A stretch of DNA of 64,000 nt from RGIG529 sp050950425 (lineage in GTDB: Bacteria; Bacillota; Clostridia; Oscillospirales; Oscillospiraceae). The stretch is taken from assembly GCA_050950425.1 (NCBI GenBank), contig JBMNHO010000001.1, forward strand, positions 1 to 64,000, in the 5' to 3' direction. Both the position numbers and the translations under genes were made by a program. Each line of letters starts with the position of its first letter. Positions within the stretch are counted from its first letter, which is position 1. The notes under the pieces were generated by a model, which made no database searches, was not told the DNA's origin, and was given only the letters and a program-made list of their open reading frames with translations. Below, in pieces: positions 15,638-24,113 of the stretch.

Positions 15638-16684
15638 CTAAAACCCTCCTTTGAGCTTTTGCAGCAGCGACAGGATGCCTTTGCCAAACACGATGTTCAG
15701 GCTTTGTCCGTCACGGTCATAGCTCTCTTCAATCTCGGTAATTCGCGCGGCCAGTGCCACGCCCCATTTCCTGGAAAGCACCTGCACCACCTGACCGAGA
15801 TCAAAATCTTCTTTGTATTTCAGGTTGCCGTGGGGGTTGACCGCCGCGTCGAAAGACTGCACCATGGCTAATTCTGACAGCCTGCTCTGTCCCCGAAAGA
15901 TCAGGGCATCCGCATACCCGCTGCCGAAGTCCTCCTGCCGCAGGTCTTTGGCGTCTACGAACACCTCGCGGCGCTGTTCGCCGGAGTCTCCAACGATGCT
16001 GACAAAGGTGCGATCCACGCCTTCGCCTTCGCCGCCAATCAGGGCAGTTTCTGCGTAATCCATATTGCTTTGGATGTATGTCTGCTCGGTCAGATTCTCG
16101 TATTCGCGGGAAAACACCGCTTGGGTAACCGCACCTTCATACAGCGTGATGGTAAAATTCCGGTCAACCGGGCTAAACATAGTCTTTATACCTACATTCG
16201 CCGTGTCGCACAGGACGGTTACTGCATCCATGAGGTTTCTGCAGGATATCTGCGTATTGACGGACGCCGATAGTGGAGGAGCAGTAAACGAGACGAAGTC
16301 GATTTTTCGATTCCCATCAACGGGGGCGAGGATGTGATGATCGAGCAGCGTCTGAACACATGTCGACATGTTTCCATTCAATATCTCTGTACCCCAGACG
16401 ATACGCCGGGCGAGCAGACTGGTAGCGAAGCGCCCACTCACCGTGATGATCTCCTTATCCGCTTGTGACAGTTCTACATGCTCAATGATCCCGGCTTCTT
16501 CGTCATCGCTCTTCCACAGGTAGCTACCGATTTGCAGTAACGCAAGGTTCTCCGGCGTGGCGATGGCTTTGAGTTCGAATGAGCCGCAGGCGGAATACCT
16601 GCGCGTCCAGCGCAGATATTCAAAGGACTCTACGATGCCCGCAAGGTTTCGGGTCTGGTCAAATACATACAATTGCATAGTCAT
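15638..16684 (-). CDS. Siphovirus Gp37-like tail protein (phage tail-associated, baseplate)
   Basis: It has 348 residues opening QLYVFDQTRNLAGIVESFEYLRWTRRY, the pattern of the siphovirus ReqiPepy6 Gp37-like family; the middle has ITVSGRFATSLLARRIV, and the C-terminus LSRKWGVALAARITEIEESYD is family-like. It is structural, at the tail tip downstream of Dit. Its start overlaps the Dit gene stop by 4 bp. Confidence 0.8.
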   Translation of the reverse strand: MTMQLYVFDQTRNLAGIVESFEYLRWTRRYSACGSFELKAIATPENLALLQIGSYLWKSDDEEAGIIEHVELSQADKEIITVSGRFATSLLARRIVWGTEILNGNMSTCVQTLLDHHILAPVDGNRKIDFVSFTAPPLSASVNTQISCRNLMDAVTVLCDTANVGIKTMFSPVDRNFTITLYEGAVTQAVFSREYENLTEQTYIQSNMDYAETALIGGEGEGVDRTFVSIVGDSGEQRREVFVDAKDLRQEDFGSGYADALIFRGQSRLSELAMVQSFDAAVNPHGNLKYKEDFDLGQVVQVLSRKWGVALAARITEIEESYDRDGQSLNIVFGKGILSLLQKLKGGF

Positions 16685-17532
16685 ACCCCCAGGAAAAGCG
16701 GACGGTAGTAGATGCTGACTTCCAGCAAGTCCATGTTGGCTGCCGCATCATAGCGCAGCGTATTGCGCCCGGTGTCCAGCTGCAGGAAGGTGGAGTCGGT
16801 ATCCAGCTGCGAAAAAGCATTGCTTTGCGTCTGACCGGTCACGAGCATCACCCGTTTTCCGGCGAAGTGGGTGTATACCCTCAGTTCTTCGCCAGCGGCC
16901 ATGGTAGTGTTCAATCGCAGCACCTCGCCGGTGTCCACGTTCATGAGCTCGGGGTTGGCTACCGTACCCAACGCCTTGAACACGATCTGGCATCCGCAGG
17001 GGACGTCGCCGATGTTGTCCACCGTGATGATCTGGCTGGGCTGCCTCGCGCCAAACTCCATACCGCTCTCGGGGATCTCCAATTCGAACTGGAATAGCGA
17101 TGTCCACATGGCCAGTTCTTCACGTACCTCCTCCAACGTCTCGAAAAAGGGAGAGGGGCAGAGCAGGCTGACAAAGAACTTCGGTGCGCGCTCCCGGGAG
17201 GAAGCCGTAAAGCCCGCTTCCTCCACCACGCAAGCGATCTGCCGCTCCCGATAGATAAACGTGCCCTGCTGCTTAGGCGTAAAGACGCGAAGGAACCGTT
17301 TGCGATGCGCATAGGCTTCATCAATTGTGCTGGCTATGACCGTGCCCTCCAGCGTGATGTTGCGCATGTCCAGTGTGGAGGAAATATAAAAAGCGCCATC
17401 CTGATCCGGCGCTTTGAAGGTGTTCACGCTCTGGCGGGCGGTGCCCGTTCCGTCTAGTTTACTTAGGAAGAAGGGGCGCGTCTGCTTGAGCGTGAGCCGT
17501 TCACCGGCGGTGTTAATGTATATCAGTTCCAT
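16681..17532 (-). CDS. Distal tail protein (Dit-like)
   Basis: It has 283 residues from ATG 17532 behind AGGAGG; the longer frame to 17697 reads back into the tape-measure gene and is not needed. It begins MELIYINTAGERLTLKQTRPFFLSK. Two beta-rich modules are separated near residue 160; FVSLLCPSPFFET is the hinge pattern of phage tail-component Dit proteins. It forms the hub between the tail tube and baseplate, fitting its place between the tape measure and the Gp37-like gene. Confidence 0.82.
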   Translation of the reverse strand: MELIYINTAGERLTLKQTRPFFLSKLDGTGTARQSVNTFKAPDQDGAFYISSTLDMRNITLEGTVIASTIDEAYAHRKRFLRVFTPKQQGTFIYRERQIACVVEEAGFTASSRERAPKFFVSLLCPSPFFETLEEVREELAMWTSLFQFELEIPESGMEFGARQPSQIITVDNIGDVPCGCQIVFKALGTVANPELMNVDTGEVLRLNTTMAAGEELRVYTHFAGKRVMLVTGQTQSNAFSQLDTDSTFLQLDTGRNTLRYDAAANMDLLEVSIYYRPLFLGV

Positions 17533-17545
17533 GCCCGTTCCTCCT

Positions 17546-19990
17546 TTAATAGTCCAGCGCCAGCTTGCGCGACAGGTTCTTAAACTCCCGAGCCAGCTCT
17601 TTTTCAGACAGCGCCTTGGGCGTGACCACCGATATGGTCTGGTTGATGGTTGTACCGCCAGAGCCGAGCGCACCATCCCGCTCGGAAAGTCTGCCATTCA
17701 TGTTTAACCCGATATCTGTATCAAATTGGGTCGGGATAGCGTCCCGCATATCTTTCGCAACAGTATCCATGGCGTCCTCAAAGCCCACGCCGATGCCTTC
17801 GCCCATGTTTCTGCCCAACCCCGCAAAGAGCGTGGAGGGGCTGCGAATGCCGAAGAAGTTCTTGATGCCGTCCACAATGCCGGAAAAGAAGCCTTTGATC
17901 TTTCCCCAAATCCAATCGGCGGCGTTTGAGATGCCCTGCCACAACCCCTTGATGAGGTTGCCGCCTGCTTCCACCAGCTTCCACGCCAAGCTCCCGATGG
18001 CTTCCACAATGCCGGTGATGATTTTGGGGATGGCCTTGACGATCTCCACGATGATGGTCGGCAGATTCTCAATCAGAGCGACGAACAGCTGCACACCTGC
18101 CATGATGATCTTGTCGATGTTCCCGATGATGGCGTCCACCAACCCGCTGACAATCTGCGGAATGGCCTTGACCACGGTGACGATGATCTGCGGCAGCGCT
18201 TGAATCAGCGACACCAGCAGCTTGATTCCCGCTTCGATGATGAGCGGGATTGCCCCGATGACCGCGCTGATCACACCGTCTATGATTTTGGGGATGGCCG
18301 CAACCACGGTGGTGATGATAGTTGGCAGCGCAGCAATCAGCGAGGTCAGCAGTTGGATGCCCGCCTCGATGATCTGTGGTATGGAGCCAATGATGAAATC
18401 CACGATTGCCAATATGATGGTGGGCAGCGCCGCGATGAGTTCCGGCAGTGCGAGGAGTAGCCCATCCACCAAGCCAAGGATGATCTGAAGCGCCGCGTCC
18501 AGCAGCATCGGCAGGTTTTCGATCAAGCCTTGCACGATAGTGATGATGGCTTGCACAGCCGCCGGGATCAGCTGCGGCAGCGCAGCACCGATACCGGACA
18601 CAAGTGCAGCCACCAACTGTACCGCCGCGCTAATGAGCAGCGGAAGGTTGTCGATGATCGCGCCCACGATGGTCATAATCGCATCCACGGCGGTGGGGAT
18701 CAGTTCCGGCAGCAGGTTGAGTATAGTTTCCAGTACCTGCGAAAATAGCTCCGTGACCGTTTCCAGCAGCAACGGGAGCAGATCGCCGATGGCCGACAGA
18801 ATCGCGCCGGTGGCTGCAGGCAGCGAGGCCACGATGTTTTCCAGCGCCGGCACGATGTTCGCGACAACAGCTTGAAAAGCGTCGACCAGATTTTGCGTTA
18901 GGTTGGTCATATCCGCATCGGCGTTACCCAACCCGGCGGTGAATGAGCCAAGAGCGGCCTGCAACAATCCCAGAGAGCCTGATATTGTTTCCGTGGACTC
19001 CTTTGCAAAGTTGCCCGCATACTGCTCGGTGTTCTCGAAAAACATCTGCATGGCGACTTCGGCCTTTTCAGAGTTAGATGCGGAAGCCCATACAAAGTCC
19101 AGCCCCTTGGCGGCGGCGTAGGCTTGGATGGATGTGGCGTTCATGCTCACGCCGAGGTTATCCATCATAGTGAAATTACCCTTGGCCGCGCCTGCTACCG
19201 AGTCCAGCGCCATCTGCATGTCGATGCCCATGACCGATGCCATGTCTGCAGCACGCTGCATGGCCTTTTCACTGAGTTCAGCCGATCGTTGCACATCAAG
19301 GCCTGAACCTTGGAACAACGCGCCCATTTTATTGGCGGTCGCTAAATACTGTGATTGTGACACGCCCATATTTTTATACGCATCTTCGCCGATCTTCTGC
19401 ATATGGTCGGCATAACCTTGAAAGACGGCCTCGCTGCCACCTAAGTTCTGTTCCAACTCACCGAACTGTTGCACAACCTCCTTGCCCAGTTTGATGGCAG
19501 CCGCTCCGGCGGCGATGACGACCGCGCCCATGGCCGCGCCGATTCCTTTGAGGATACCGCCTAGTTTTTCAAACCGGCCACCAGCGTCTTCAGCGCTTTT
19601 CCCCGACTCGACGAGTTCTTCGCCGAGGTCGTCCGCGTCTTCCGTAGATTCCTCCAGTTCGCGTTCCATGCCGTTAAGCTCGGCTTGTGCCCTGTTGAGC
19701 TGGATCTGCCAGTTCTGTGTGCGACGATCATTCTCGCCAAAAGAAGAAGCCGCGTTATCCAGCGCGGCCTTGAGGGTGGTGATCTTTTCTTTTTGGGCTT
19801 CGATCTCCTTGTTGAGAACGGCGTTACGAGATGAGAGGGCGTTGACGGACTTATCGTTCTTGTCAAACTGGGAGGTCACCAGCTGCATCTCACTGCCCAG
19901 CACCTTAAAACTTTGGTTGATGTCCGAAAGTGCCTTCTTAAACTCGCGCTCACCCTCAACGCCAATTTTTAGTCCAAAATTGTCCGCCAT
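17546..19990 (-). CDS. Tape-measure protein
   Basis: It has 814 residues. The N-terminal ~130 residues are coiled coil (NQSFKVLGSEMQLVTSQFDKN, ALDNAASSFGENDRRTQNWQ), then a hydrophobic glycine/alanine segment (GAAMGAVVIAAGAAAIKLG) and a TMP-family core (MASVMGIDMQMALDSVAGAA). Residues ~360-680 are a run of about eight hydrophobic repeats of 37-40 residues (AAIPKIIDGVISAVIGAIPL type). The C-terminus carries LWQGISNAADWIWGKIKGFF and RSPSTLFAGLGRNMGEGIGV, standard for siphovirus tape measures. It sets tail length and helps DNA ejection. Confidence 0.93.
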   Translation of the reverse strand: MADNFGLKIGVEGEREFKKALSDINQSFKVLGSEMQLVTSQFDKNDKSVNALSSRNAVLNKEIEAQKEKITTLKAALDNAASSFGENDRRTQNWQIQLNRAQAELNGMERELEESTEDADDLGEELVESGKSAEDAGGRFEKLGGILKGIGAAMGAVVIAAGAAAIKLGKEVVQQFGELEQNLGGSEAVFQGYADHMQKIGEDAYKNMGVSQSQYLATANKMGALFQGSGLDVQRSAELSEKAMQRAADMASVMGIDMQMALDSVAGAAKGNFTMMDNLGVSMNATSIQAYAAAKGLDFVWASASNSEKAEVAMQMFFENTEQYAGNFAKESTETISGSLGLLQAALGSFTAGLGNADADMTNLTQNLVDAFQAVVANIVPALENIVASLPAATGAILSAIGDLLPLLLETVTELFSQVLETILNLLPELIPTAVDAIMTIVGAIIDNLPLLISAAVQLVAALVSGIGAALPQLIPAAVQAIITIVQGLIENLPMLLDAALQIILGLVDGLLLALPELIAALPTIILAIVDFIIGSIPQIIEAGIQLLTSLIAALPTIITTVVAAIPKIIDGVISAVIGAIPLIIEAGIKLLVSLIQALPQIIVTVVKAIPQIVSGLVDAIIGNIDKIIMAGVQLFVALIENLPTIIVEIVKAIPKIITGIVEAIGSLAWKLVEAGGNLIKGLWQGISNAADWIWGKIKGFFSGIVDGIKNFFGIRSPSTLFAGLGRNMGEGIGVGFEDAMDTVAKDMRDAIPTQFDTDIGLNMNGRLSERDGALGSGGTTINQTISVVTPKALSEKELAREFKNLSRKLALDY

Positions 19991-20016
19991 GCCGCCTCAC
20001 CTCCTTAAAGGGCATG

Positions 20017-20041
20017 AAAAAGAGCCGATTTCTCGACTCTT
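20017..20041 (-). terminator. Second terminator after the Fic gene
   Basis: On the minus strand an AAGAGTCGA / TCGGCTCTT stem (one G-U pair, 4-nt loop) is followed by TTTTC. With the hairpin at 20047-20083 it forms a tandem pair between fic and the tape measure. Confidence 0.75.
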
Positions 20042-20046
20042 AGGGG

Positions 20047-20083
20047 ATAAGAAAAGCACCTGCTAATAGATTCAGCAGATGCT
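20047..20083 (-). terminator. First terminator after the Fic gene
   Basis: On the minus strand an AGCATCTGCT / AGCAGGTGCT stem (one G-U pair, 9-nt loop) is followed by TTTTCTTAT, 21 bp past the fic stop codon. Confidence 0.82.
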
Positions 20084-20103
20084 CTTAGTTTCGTTTTCTG
20101 GGA

Positions 20104-21000
20104 TTACTTTTCATATGGCACACGGAAATAATCGAGGTATGCCCTAAACTTATCCTGCGCCGCAAGGCAGGTGTCCATCAGAAATCCCCGCTCGTTTTTC
20201 CATTCCCGCAAGCCGCGATAGTAGAACAGTTTCAACTCGTCGTCGATAATGAACGGCACGATGTTGTTCCGCAGGCACTCCTTAAAAAGCACAAGCCTGC
20301 CCACACGGCCATTACCGTCTTGGAAAGGGTGAATCGACTCGAAACGGTAATGAAATTCGACGATTTCCTCCAAGGACTTTTCTTTCACGGCGTTGTAAGA
20401 GCGCAGCAGCTCTTTCATGCGGGCGGGCACTTCCTCCGGCAGTGCGGTATCAAATCCGCCGACTTCATTAGGAAGCTTCTTATAGTCTCCCACAGCAAAC
20501 CAGTCTTTTCGAGCGTTGCTTGTTCCGTTTGCCAATGTCAGATGCAACCCTTTGATGAACGCTTCGCTTAACGGCTGATTGGCTTGCTCAATCGCCATGT
20601 CGATACAGCGGAAGTGATTTGCCGTTTCCACGATATCATCCACATTCACAGCGGCATTATCGATGCCGATGGTGTTTGTTTCATAGATATACCGCGTCTG
20701 GTCATGGGTCAGGCGGCTGCCCTCGATGCGATTGGAGTTATAGGTCAACTCAATTTGTACCTTATGATAAATTCCGCCTTTCACGCCGCCGGTTTTCTCC
20801 GCGCGTAGAAATTCAAGCAGATTCTTTAGCTCATCCGTTTTTTTGTTGGAACGTTCAGGGCGCTGCGCGTCCTCCGGAATGTTCCATGTCTTTCCGGTCA
20901 AAAAGGCATTCGGAATACGCCCCTGCGCACAGTAATTACGAACCGTCCGCTCCGATACGTTCCACTTCTTTGCCATTTCCGCGACTGATAGATATTTCAT
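20104..21000 (-). CDS. Fic-domain protein with MerR-like HTH, moron gene in the tail operon
   Basis: It has 298 residues. The N-terminal ~45 residues are a MerR/excisionase-type winged HTH (YLSVAEMAKKWNVSERTVRN). Around residues 91-96 an SNRIEG segment matches the (S/T)xxxE(G/N) inhibitory helix of class II Fic proteins. The catalytic motif HPFQDGNGRVGR begins at about H224 with all key residues present. Fic enzymes transfer AMP or related groups to protein hydroxyls. It has its own TATAAT promoter, an inverted-repeat operator candidate and two terminators, while phage structural genes flank it, so it behaves as a separately expressed cargo gene. Targets are unknown. Confidence 0.93.
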   Translation of the reverse strand: MKYLSVAEMAKKWNVSERTVRNYCAQGRIPNAFLTGKTWNIPEDAQRPERSNKKTDELKNLLEFLRAEKTGGVKGGIYHKVQIELTYNSNRIEGSRLTHDQTRYIYETNTIGIDNAAVNVDDIVETANHFRCIDMAIEQANQPLSEAFIKGLHLTLANGTSNARKDWFAVGDYKKLPNEVGGFDTALPEEVPARMKELLRSYNAVKEKSLEEIVEFHYRFESIHPFQDGNGRVGRLVLFKECLRNNIVPFIIDDELKLFYYRGLREWKNERGFLMDTCLAAQDKFRAYLDYFRVPYEK

Positions 21001-21034
21001 GGGGCACCTCCACCGTGTTCAAAACACCACTCTT

Positions 21035-21063
21035 ATTATACTCTATTATCGGCAAGAAACCAA
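21035..21063 (-). promoter_or_regulatory. Promoter of the fic gene
   Basis: On the minus strand -35 TTGGTT (21063-21058), a 17-bp spacer and a perfect -10 TATAAT (21040-21035) lie about 35 bp upstream of the fic ATG; GGAGGTG is the ribosome site. Confidence 0.72.
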
Positions 21064-21099
21064 TTATTTATTAGGGTAAATCTCTGCTTGCTTGCCGAT
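21048..21099. promoter_or_regulatory. Inverted repeat at the fic promoter (operator candidate)
   Basis: ATCGGCAAG (21048-21056) and CTTGCCGAT (21091-21099) are perfect 9-bp inverted repeats. The proximal arm lies between the -35 and -10. The HTH of Fic itself could bind here (inference). Confidence 0.5.
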
Positions 21100-21131
21100 G
21101 ACGGAAGACAAGAGGTGCTTTTCACATCTTA

Positions 21132-21341
21132 TTAGATGCTGTCCGGAATAATATCATCAATCGACCAGTTTCGCTGGGGCTTCTCCATTCCTAAAAATTG
21201 TTTGTGGCAAGCCCATAGATCAAGAAACAGGCCGATGGGCATGAGCCAGTAATCTTCCGCGCTCATGCCCATCTGAACCGTGCCGTAATAATAAAGCCGG
21301 GTAAACAACTCTGCGTCGTTTAACCGGCTTTCCCGTTTTTT
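21132..21341 (-). CDS. Tail assembly chaperone, frameshift extension (GT-type ORF)
   Basis: This is the -1 frame continuation of the chaperone gene at 21320-21709. After the slippery site it reads RESRLNDAELFTRLYYYGTV, then MGMSAEDYWLMPIGLFLDLW and KPQRNWSIDDIIPDSI, the usual second part of siphovirus tail chaperones. It has no start codon of its own, which supports expression by ribosomal frameshifting only. Confidence 0.85.
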   Translation of the reverse strand, partial: KKRESRLNDAELFTRLYYYGTVQMGMSAEDYWLMPIGLFLDLWACHKQFLGMEKPQRNWSIDDIIPDSI

Positions 21342-21709
21342 GATGCAGGTTCTGCCTCGCTTTCCACATTGCGCTTGGTGCCCTTGAACATCGCCTCGGA
21401 AATGGCGCTCTTGTAATCCGCCAGCTCCAGCGGCGTGGTCAGCAGTTCCACCTCATCGTCGGTGAGCAGGTCTTTGGGCGTATCCTTGTGTTTGAGGTTG
21501 TAGATGAGGATGGACTGGTTGGCTAGCAAGGCGATCAGCCAAACGATCTCCTCCAGCGCCATCTCAAAATTCTCGGCTTTCATCAGCTTCTCACCAAGGT
21601 TCTCCAGTCCACCGTACCGACCCGCGATGGCTTTGGTAGCTTTCGTGGTCAGAATGAGCTCATGTTCCGTGCCGCCGATGTTGATGACGGCGCTTCTCTC
21701 GTTATCCAT
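21320..21709 (-). CDS. Tail assembly chaperone (G-type ORF)
   Basis: It has 129 residues, starting MDNERSAVINIGGTEHELIL, with the TTKATKAIAGRYGGLENLGE and FEMALEEIVWLIALLANQS blocks of phage tail assembly chaperones. Near its end the heptamer A AAA AAC lets some ribosomes slip into the -1 frame and make the longer G-T product. Both forms coat the tape measure during tail assembly. It lies between the major tail protein and (past fic) the tape measure, as expected. Confidence 0.88.
   Translation of the reverse strand: MDNERSAVINIGGTEHELILTTKATKAIAGRYGGLENLGEKLMKAENFEMALEEIVWLIALLANQSILIYNLKHKDTPKDLLTDDEVELLTTPLELADYKSAISEAMFKGTKRNVESEAEPASKNGKAG
21335..21341 (-). promoter_or_regulatory. -1 ribosomal frameshift slippery heptamer
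   Basis: A AAA AAC read in the zero frame as tca-aaa-aac is the canonical X XXY YYZ heptamer, 5 codons before the zero-frame stop. The -1 frame runs from here to TAA at 21132-21134 and encodes a conserved chaperone tail. Confidence 0.85.
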
Positions 21710-21721
21710 TCTGCATCCTCC

Positions 21722-22312
21722 TTACGGTTCCGGCGTGTAGACCGGCTCGTACACTTCAGTGAACCAGCCGGTGACGGTGGAAGATGAAACGCCCGCGCCG
21801 CTCTCGGTCACCTCGGCCTTCCACGGATGCTTGCCCATACCATCTACCTTGTTGCGGCGCATAACCGTACCCTCGATGGTGGGAGTGGAGAAGGTGATGG
21901 AGTCGCCCTTGGTCTGCAGGTTGGTGGCGGGGATGCCGAATTTCACCTTGTACAACCAGAAGTAGCGGTACTTGCCATCCGGCTTCATGGCGCGGAAGCC
22001 CACAGCAACCGGTGCGCCCGCGTTCTCGCTGGCTGAGATTAGCACACCGTTGTCGTCGGTGACAGCACCGGTCAAATCCTGAGCGGCTGAAACGCCGATA
22101 TCGTCCACGCCCAATGAGAGCGTGCCGGACTTAAAATCCTTGATGACCTCCGCCGCACCGTCGTCGGCATAGAGTACCGCCTCAGCCAGCTCAATGGACA
22201 GATCGGCTTTGATGGCCTTGGCCAGCTGCGCCGGAAGGCCATAGGTTTCCTCTCCGTCCTCGCTTTCTGTGATCTTTGCGTAATATAATTTATCCAAGCC
22301 GATTGTCGCCAT
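21722..22312 (-). CDS. Major tail protein
   Basis: It has 196 residues starting MATIGLDKLYYAKITESEDG, with TLSLGVDDIGVSAAQDLTGA, the VGFRAMKPDGKYRYFWLYKV block and a FSTPTIEGTVMRRNKVDGMG segment typical of the phi13-type major tail protein family. It polymerises into the tail tube. The order connector - tail terminator - major tail - chaperone is standard. Confidence 0.92.
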   Translation of the reverse strand: MATIGLDKLYYAKITESEDGEETYGLPAQLAKAIKADLSIELAEAVLYADDGAAEVIKDFKSGTLSLGVDDIGVSAAQDLTGAVTDDNGVLISASENAGAPVAVGFRAMKPDGKYRYFWLYKVKFGIPATNLQTKGDSITFSTPTIEGTVMRRNKVDGMGKHPWKAEVTESGAGVSSSTVTGWFTEVYEPVYTPEP

Positions 22313-22315
22313 GGA

Positions 22316-22657
22316 TCATTCCTCCAATTCATAATGGTGTGCCACGTCAATGGCGTAGTGGTGGTAGCCGGTATCGTCCTCATGGCCGATGTAGCGCCGG
22401 TCGGTAATGGCCATGCCAGCATTCAGCAGCGCCGTTGTGATCTGCCTTTTGCGCTGCTGGTAGTTGCCCTTGGTGAATAAGGATATCCGCGCTTCCTGCA
22501 CCTCCAAGCCAGGGTGGTTGTTTGCGTATACTTCGAAAGTATCGGCCAGCGGTGTGATCACCACATACTCGTCCGGAGCCGCATCGGAAAACACGCCGGT
22601 CTCCACAGGAAGCGGAATGGAGGACAGGAGGGTGTTCAGTTCGGATAAAATGCTCAA
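22316..22657 (-). CDS. Tail terminator / minor head-tail protein (gp DUF-type)
   Basis: It has 113 residues from TTG 22657, which follows AGGAGG with suitable spacing; the longer frame to 22705 overlaps the upstream gene. Sequence features are LSELNTLLSSIPLPVETGVF, EYVVITPLADTFEVYANNHP and DDTGYHHYAIDVAHHYELEE. This matches the small protein placed before the major tail protein in many clostridial siphoviruses, where the tail-completion protein lies. Assignment rests mainly on position. Confidence 0.72.
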   Translation of the reverse strand: MSILSELNTLLSSIPLPVETGVFSDAAPDEYVVITPLADTFEVYANNHPGLEVQEARISLFTKGNYQQRKRQITTALLNAGMAITDRRYIGHEDDTGYHHYAIDVAHHYELEE

Positions 22658-23085
22658 AGCTTTCCAACCTCCTCCTCCAGTGTGGCAATCATCGCGCTGG
22701 TGCAAGGCTTGCGGGTAGCAGTCTTCGCTGGCTTAAGGAAAGGTTTTGCGGGCTGGCCATGCTTGCCGTATTCGAGAATGTTGGCGATCTTGGCATTGCT
22801 GCCGCCGTCACGCCGAGATTCAGAGAAACCAATCTTCACATTGAGATTTCCGTTCCTGTCCATCAAAGCGGGTGAAAGCCCCAGCGCAGTTTCCAGTTCG
22901 CCGGTGGAGCGGGAATCGTACTTCGTCCCGCGTCCTACGACGGAGGAAAGGTTGCTCTTCACCTTGCTCAACACCAATTCACCGCCCGCTTCGAGCGCTT
23001 TCTCGCAAATGGCGTCCGTGTTTTCACCAAGTCGTGACAGCCTCAAGAGAAATTCCTCGGGCATTTTCATATCCACCTTAGCCAC
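22654..23085 (-). CDS. HK97 gp10-like head-tail joining protein
   Basis: It has 143 residues. The pattern LEAGGELVLSKVKSNLSSVV followed by TGELETALGLSPA and ANILEYGKHGQPAKPFLKPA is characteristic of the HK97-gp10_like family (the KPFLKPA ending is diagnostic). It acts at the head-tail interface. It overlaps the upstream adaptor by 8 bp and the downstream tail terminator by 4 bp. Confidence 0.88.
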   Translation of the reverse strand: MAKVDMKMPEEFLLRLSRLGENTDAICEKALEAGGELVLSKVKSNLSSVVGRGTKYDSRSTGELETALGLSPALMDRNGNLNVKIGFSESRRDGGSNAKIANILEYGKHGQPAKPFLKPAKTATRKPCTSAMIATLEEEVGKL

Positions 23086-23410
23086 CGGACTTCACCTCCT
23101 TGGCAAGCACCTCGATGTACATGCTTCGTCCTTTCACATCTTCGACCGAGGTGATCACATAGCGACCAGCATCACAGCTAAGCACCATTGCCGTCGTTAC
23201 AGTCACACCTGGTATGCTCCTGAAACGAAAGAGGTCGGTGGCATCTGAGAACGTGGCTCTGTTTGCCCATTTCACGTTACCGTGCCGCCCTTCCCGGTAA
23301 GCTCTGACCGAAGCCAGTATGTTGTCGACTTCGATGCTAAAGCCCTCCGCGTCCTTTATCGTGACTTGCTCGATGATGTTGATAAAGGTGTTCATCTTCC
23401 CAAAGCTCAT
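23078..23410 (-). CDS. Phage head closure / head-tail adaptor protein
   Basis: It has 110 residues from ATG 23410 (MSFGKMNTFINIIEQ). ASVRAYREGRHGNVKWANRA, RFRSIPGVTVTTAMVLSCDA and the YVITSVEDVKGRSMYIEVLA strand fit the phage head-tail joining family (SPP1 gp16-like). It follows the connector gene almost directly and precedes the gp10-like gene. Confidence 0.83.
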   Translation of the reverse strand: MSFGKMNTFINIIEQVTIKDAEGFSIEVDNILASVRAYREGRHGNVKWANRATFSDATDLFRFRSIPGVTVTTAMVLSCDAGRYVITSVEDVKGRSMYIEVLAKEVKSGG

Positions 23411-23411
23411 G

Positions 23412-23720
23412 TCACACCTTCCAATCCCGGTCAAGCCGTAAAAGTAAATTTACCGTGTTCCAGACCTGCTGCCCGGCTTGTACGTGGTCGGCAAAAAAGC
23501 CACCTGTGCTGCCGTCCCGGCTTTCATAGAAGTGGGACGACAGCATGATGACGGCCTGTTCCGTGGTGGGAGGCATCTGATGCTCGGAATAATAGCATTC
23601 AGCTAGATGCTGATAGCTCTCGGCGTAGGAGACAGCGGCGGTGATATACATCTGCAAAAGCTCATCATCCGCCGCGTGTTCAAGAATTAGGTTTGCCTTC
23701 ACTTTTTGGAGCATTGTCAT
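23412..23720 (-). CDS. Head-tail connector protein (gp6-like)
   Basis: It has 102 residues: MLQKVKANLILEHAADDELL then QMYITAAVSYAESYQHL, the N-terminal helical pattern of phage gp6-like connector proteins, and EQAVIMLSSHFYESRDGS followed by VWNTVNLLLRLDRDWKV at the end. It forms the ring beneath the portal. Position between capsid and closure genes agrees. Confidence 0.88.
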   Translation of the reverse strand: MTMLQKVKANLILEHAADDELLQMYITAAVSYAESYQHLAECYYSEHQMPPTTEQAVIMLSSHFYESRDGSTGGFFADHVQAGQQVWNTVNLLLRLDRDWKV

Positions 23721-23738
23721 ACCGCCGCCATCCTTTCC

Positions 23739-24101
23739 TTATTCTTCTGAATCTGCTGTCATAAGCCCAGCAACCTTCAGCTTCGTGAGTAGTGCATTAA
23801 AATCAGCGAGGAGGCCGGGGATATCCTCAGCAGTGCTTGCCGCTTGGTTTTCTGCCTCAGGTGTTTCTGGTATAACAGGGTATGTGGGTACATACAACAG
23901 CCCGTCTTCGTCGACCGTGACGGGCACGGTATCTGTTTCAGCTTTGGCCGAAGCTTTCACCCCACCAAGAGCGCTTGCAGATGCAGGCGCGGCGGTGGAG
24001 GTGAGCCCCGTTACCGAGGCGCCCTCCTTGATCTCCAGCGTACCGCCGATGACGGTTTTATCGCCGCCCTGTTCGGTGTAGTTTTTTGCGTTATAACTCA
24101 T
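23739..24101 (-). CDS. Head fibre-like protein
   Basis: It has 120 residues: MSYNAKNYTEQGGDKTVIGG then TLEIKEGASVTG and LGGVKASAKAETDTVPVTVD. This matches short phage head-fibre-type proteins with the (A)LGGVKA beta-turn found in fibre repeats. It is Ala/Thr-rich and acidic at the end. It is probably a capsid decoration protein; the evidence is family-like motifs plus a position directly after the capsid gene. Confidence 0.7.
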   Translation of the reverse strand: MSYNAKNYTEQGGDKTVIGGTLEIKEGASVTGLTSTAAPASASALGGVKASAKAETDTVPVTVDEDGLLYVPTYPVIPETPEAENQAASTAEDIPGLLADFNALLTKLKVAGLMTADSEE

Positions 24102-24113
24102 ATCGCACCTCCG

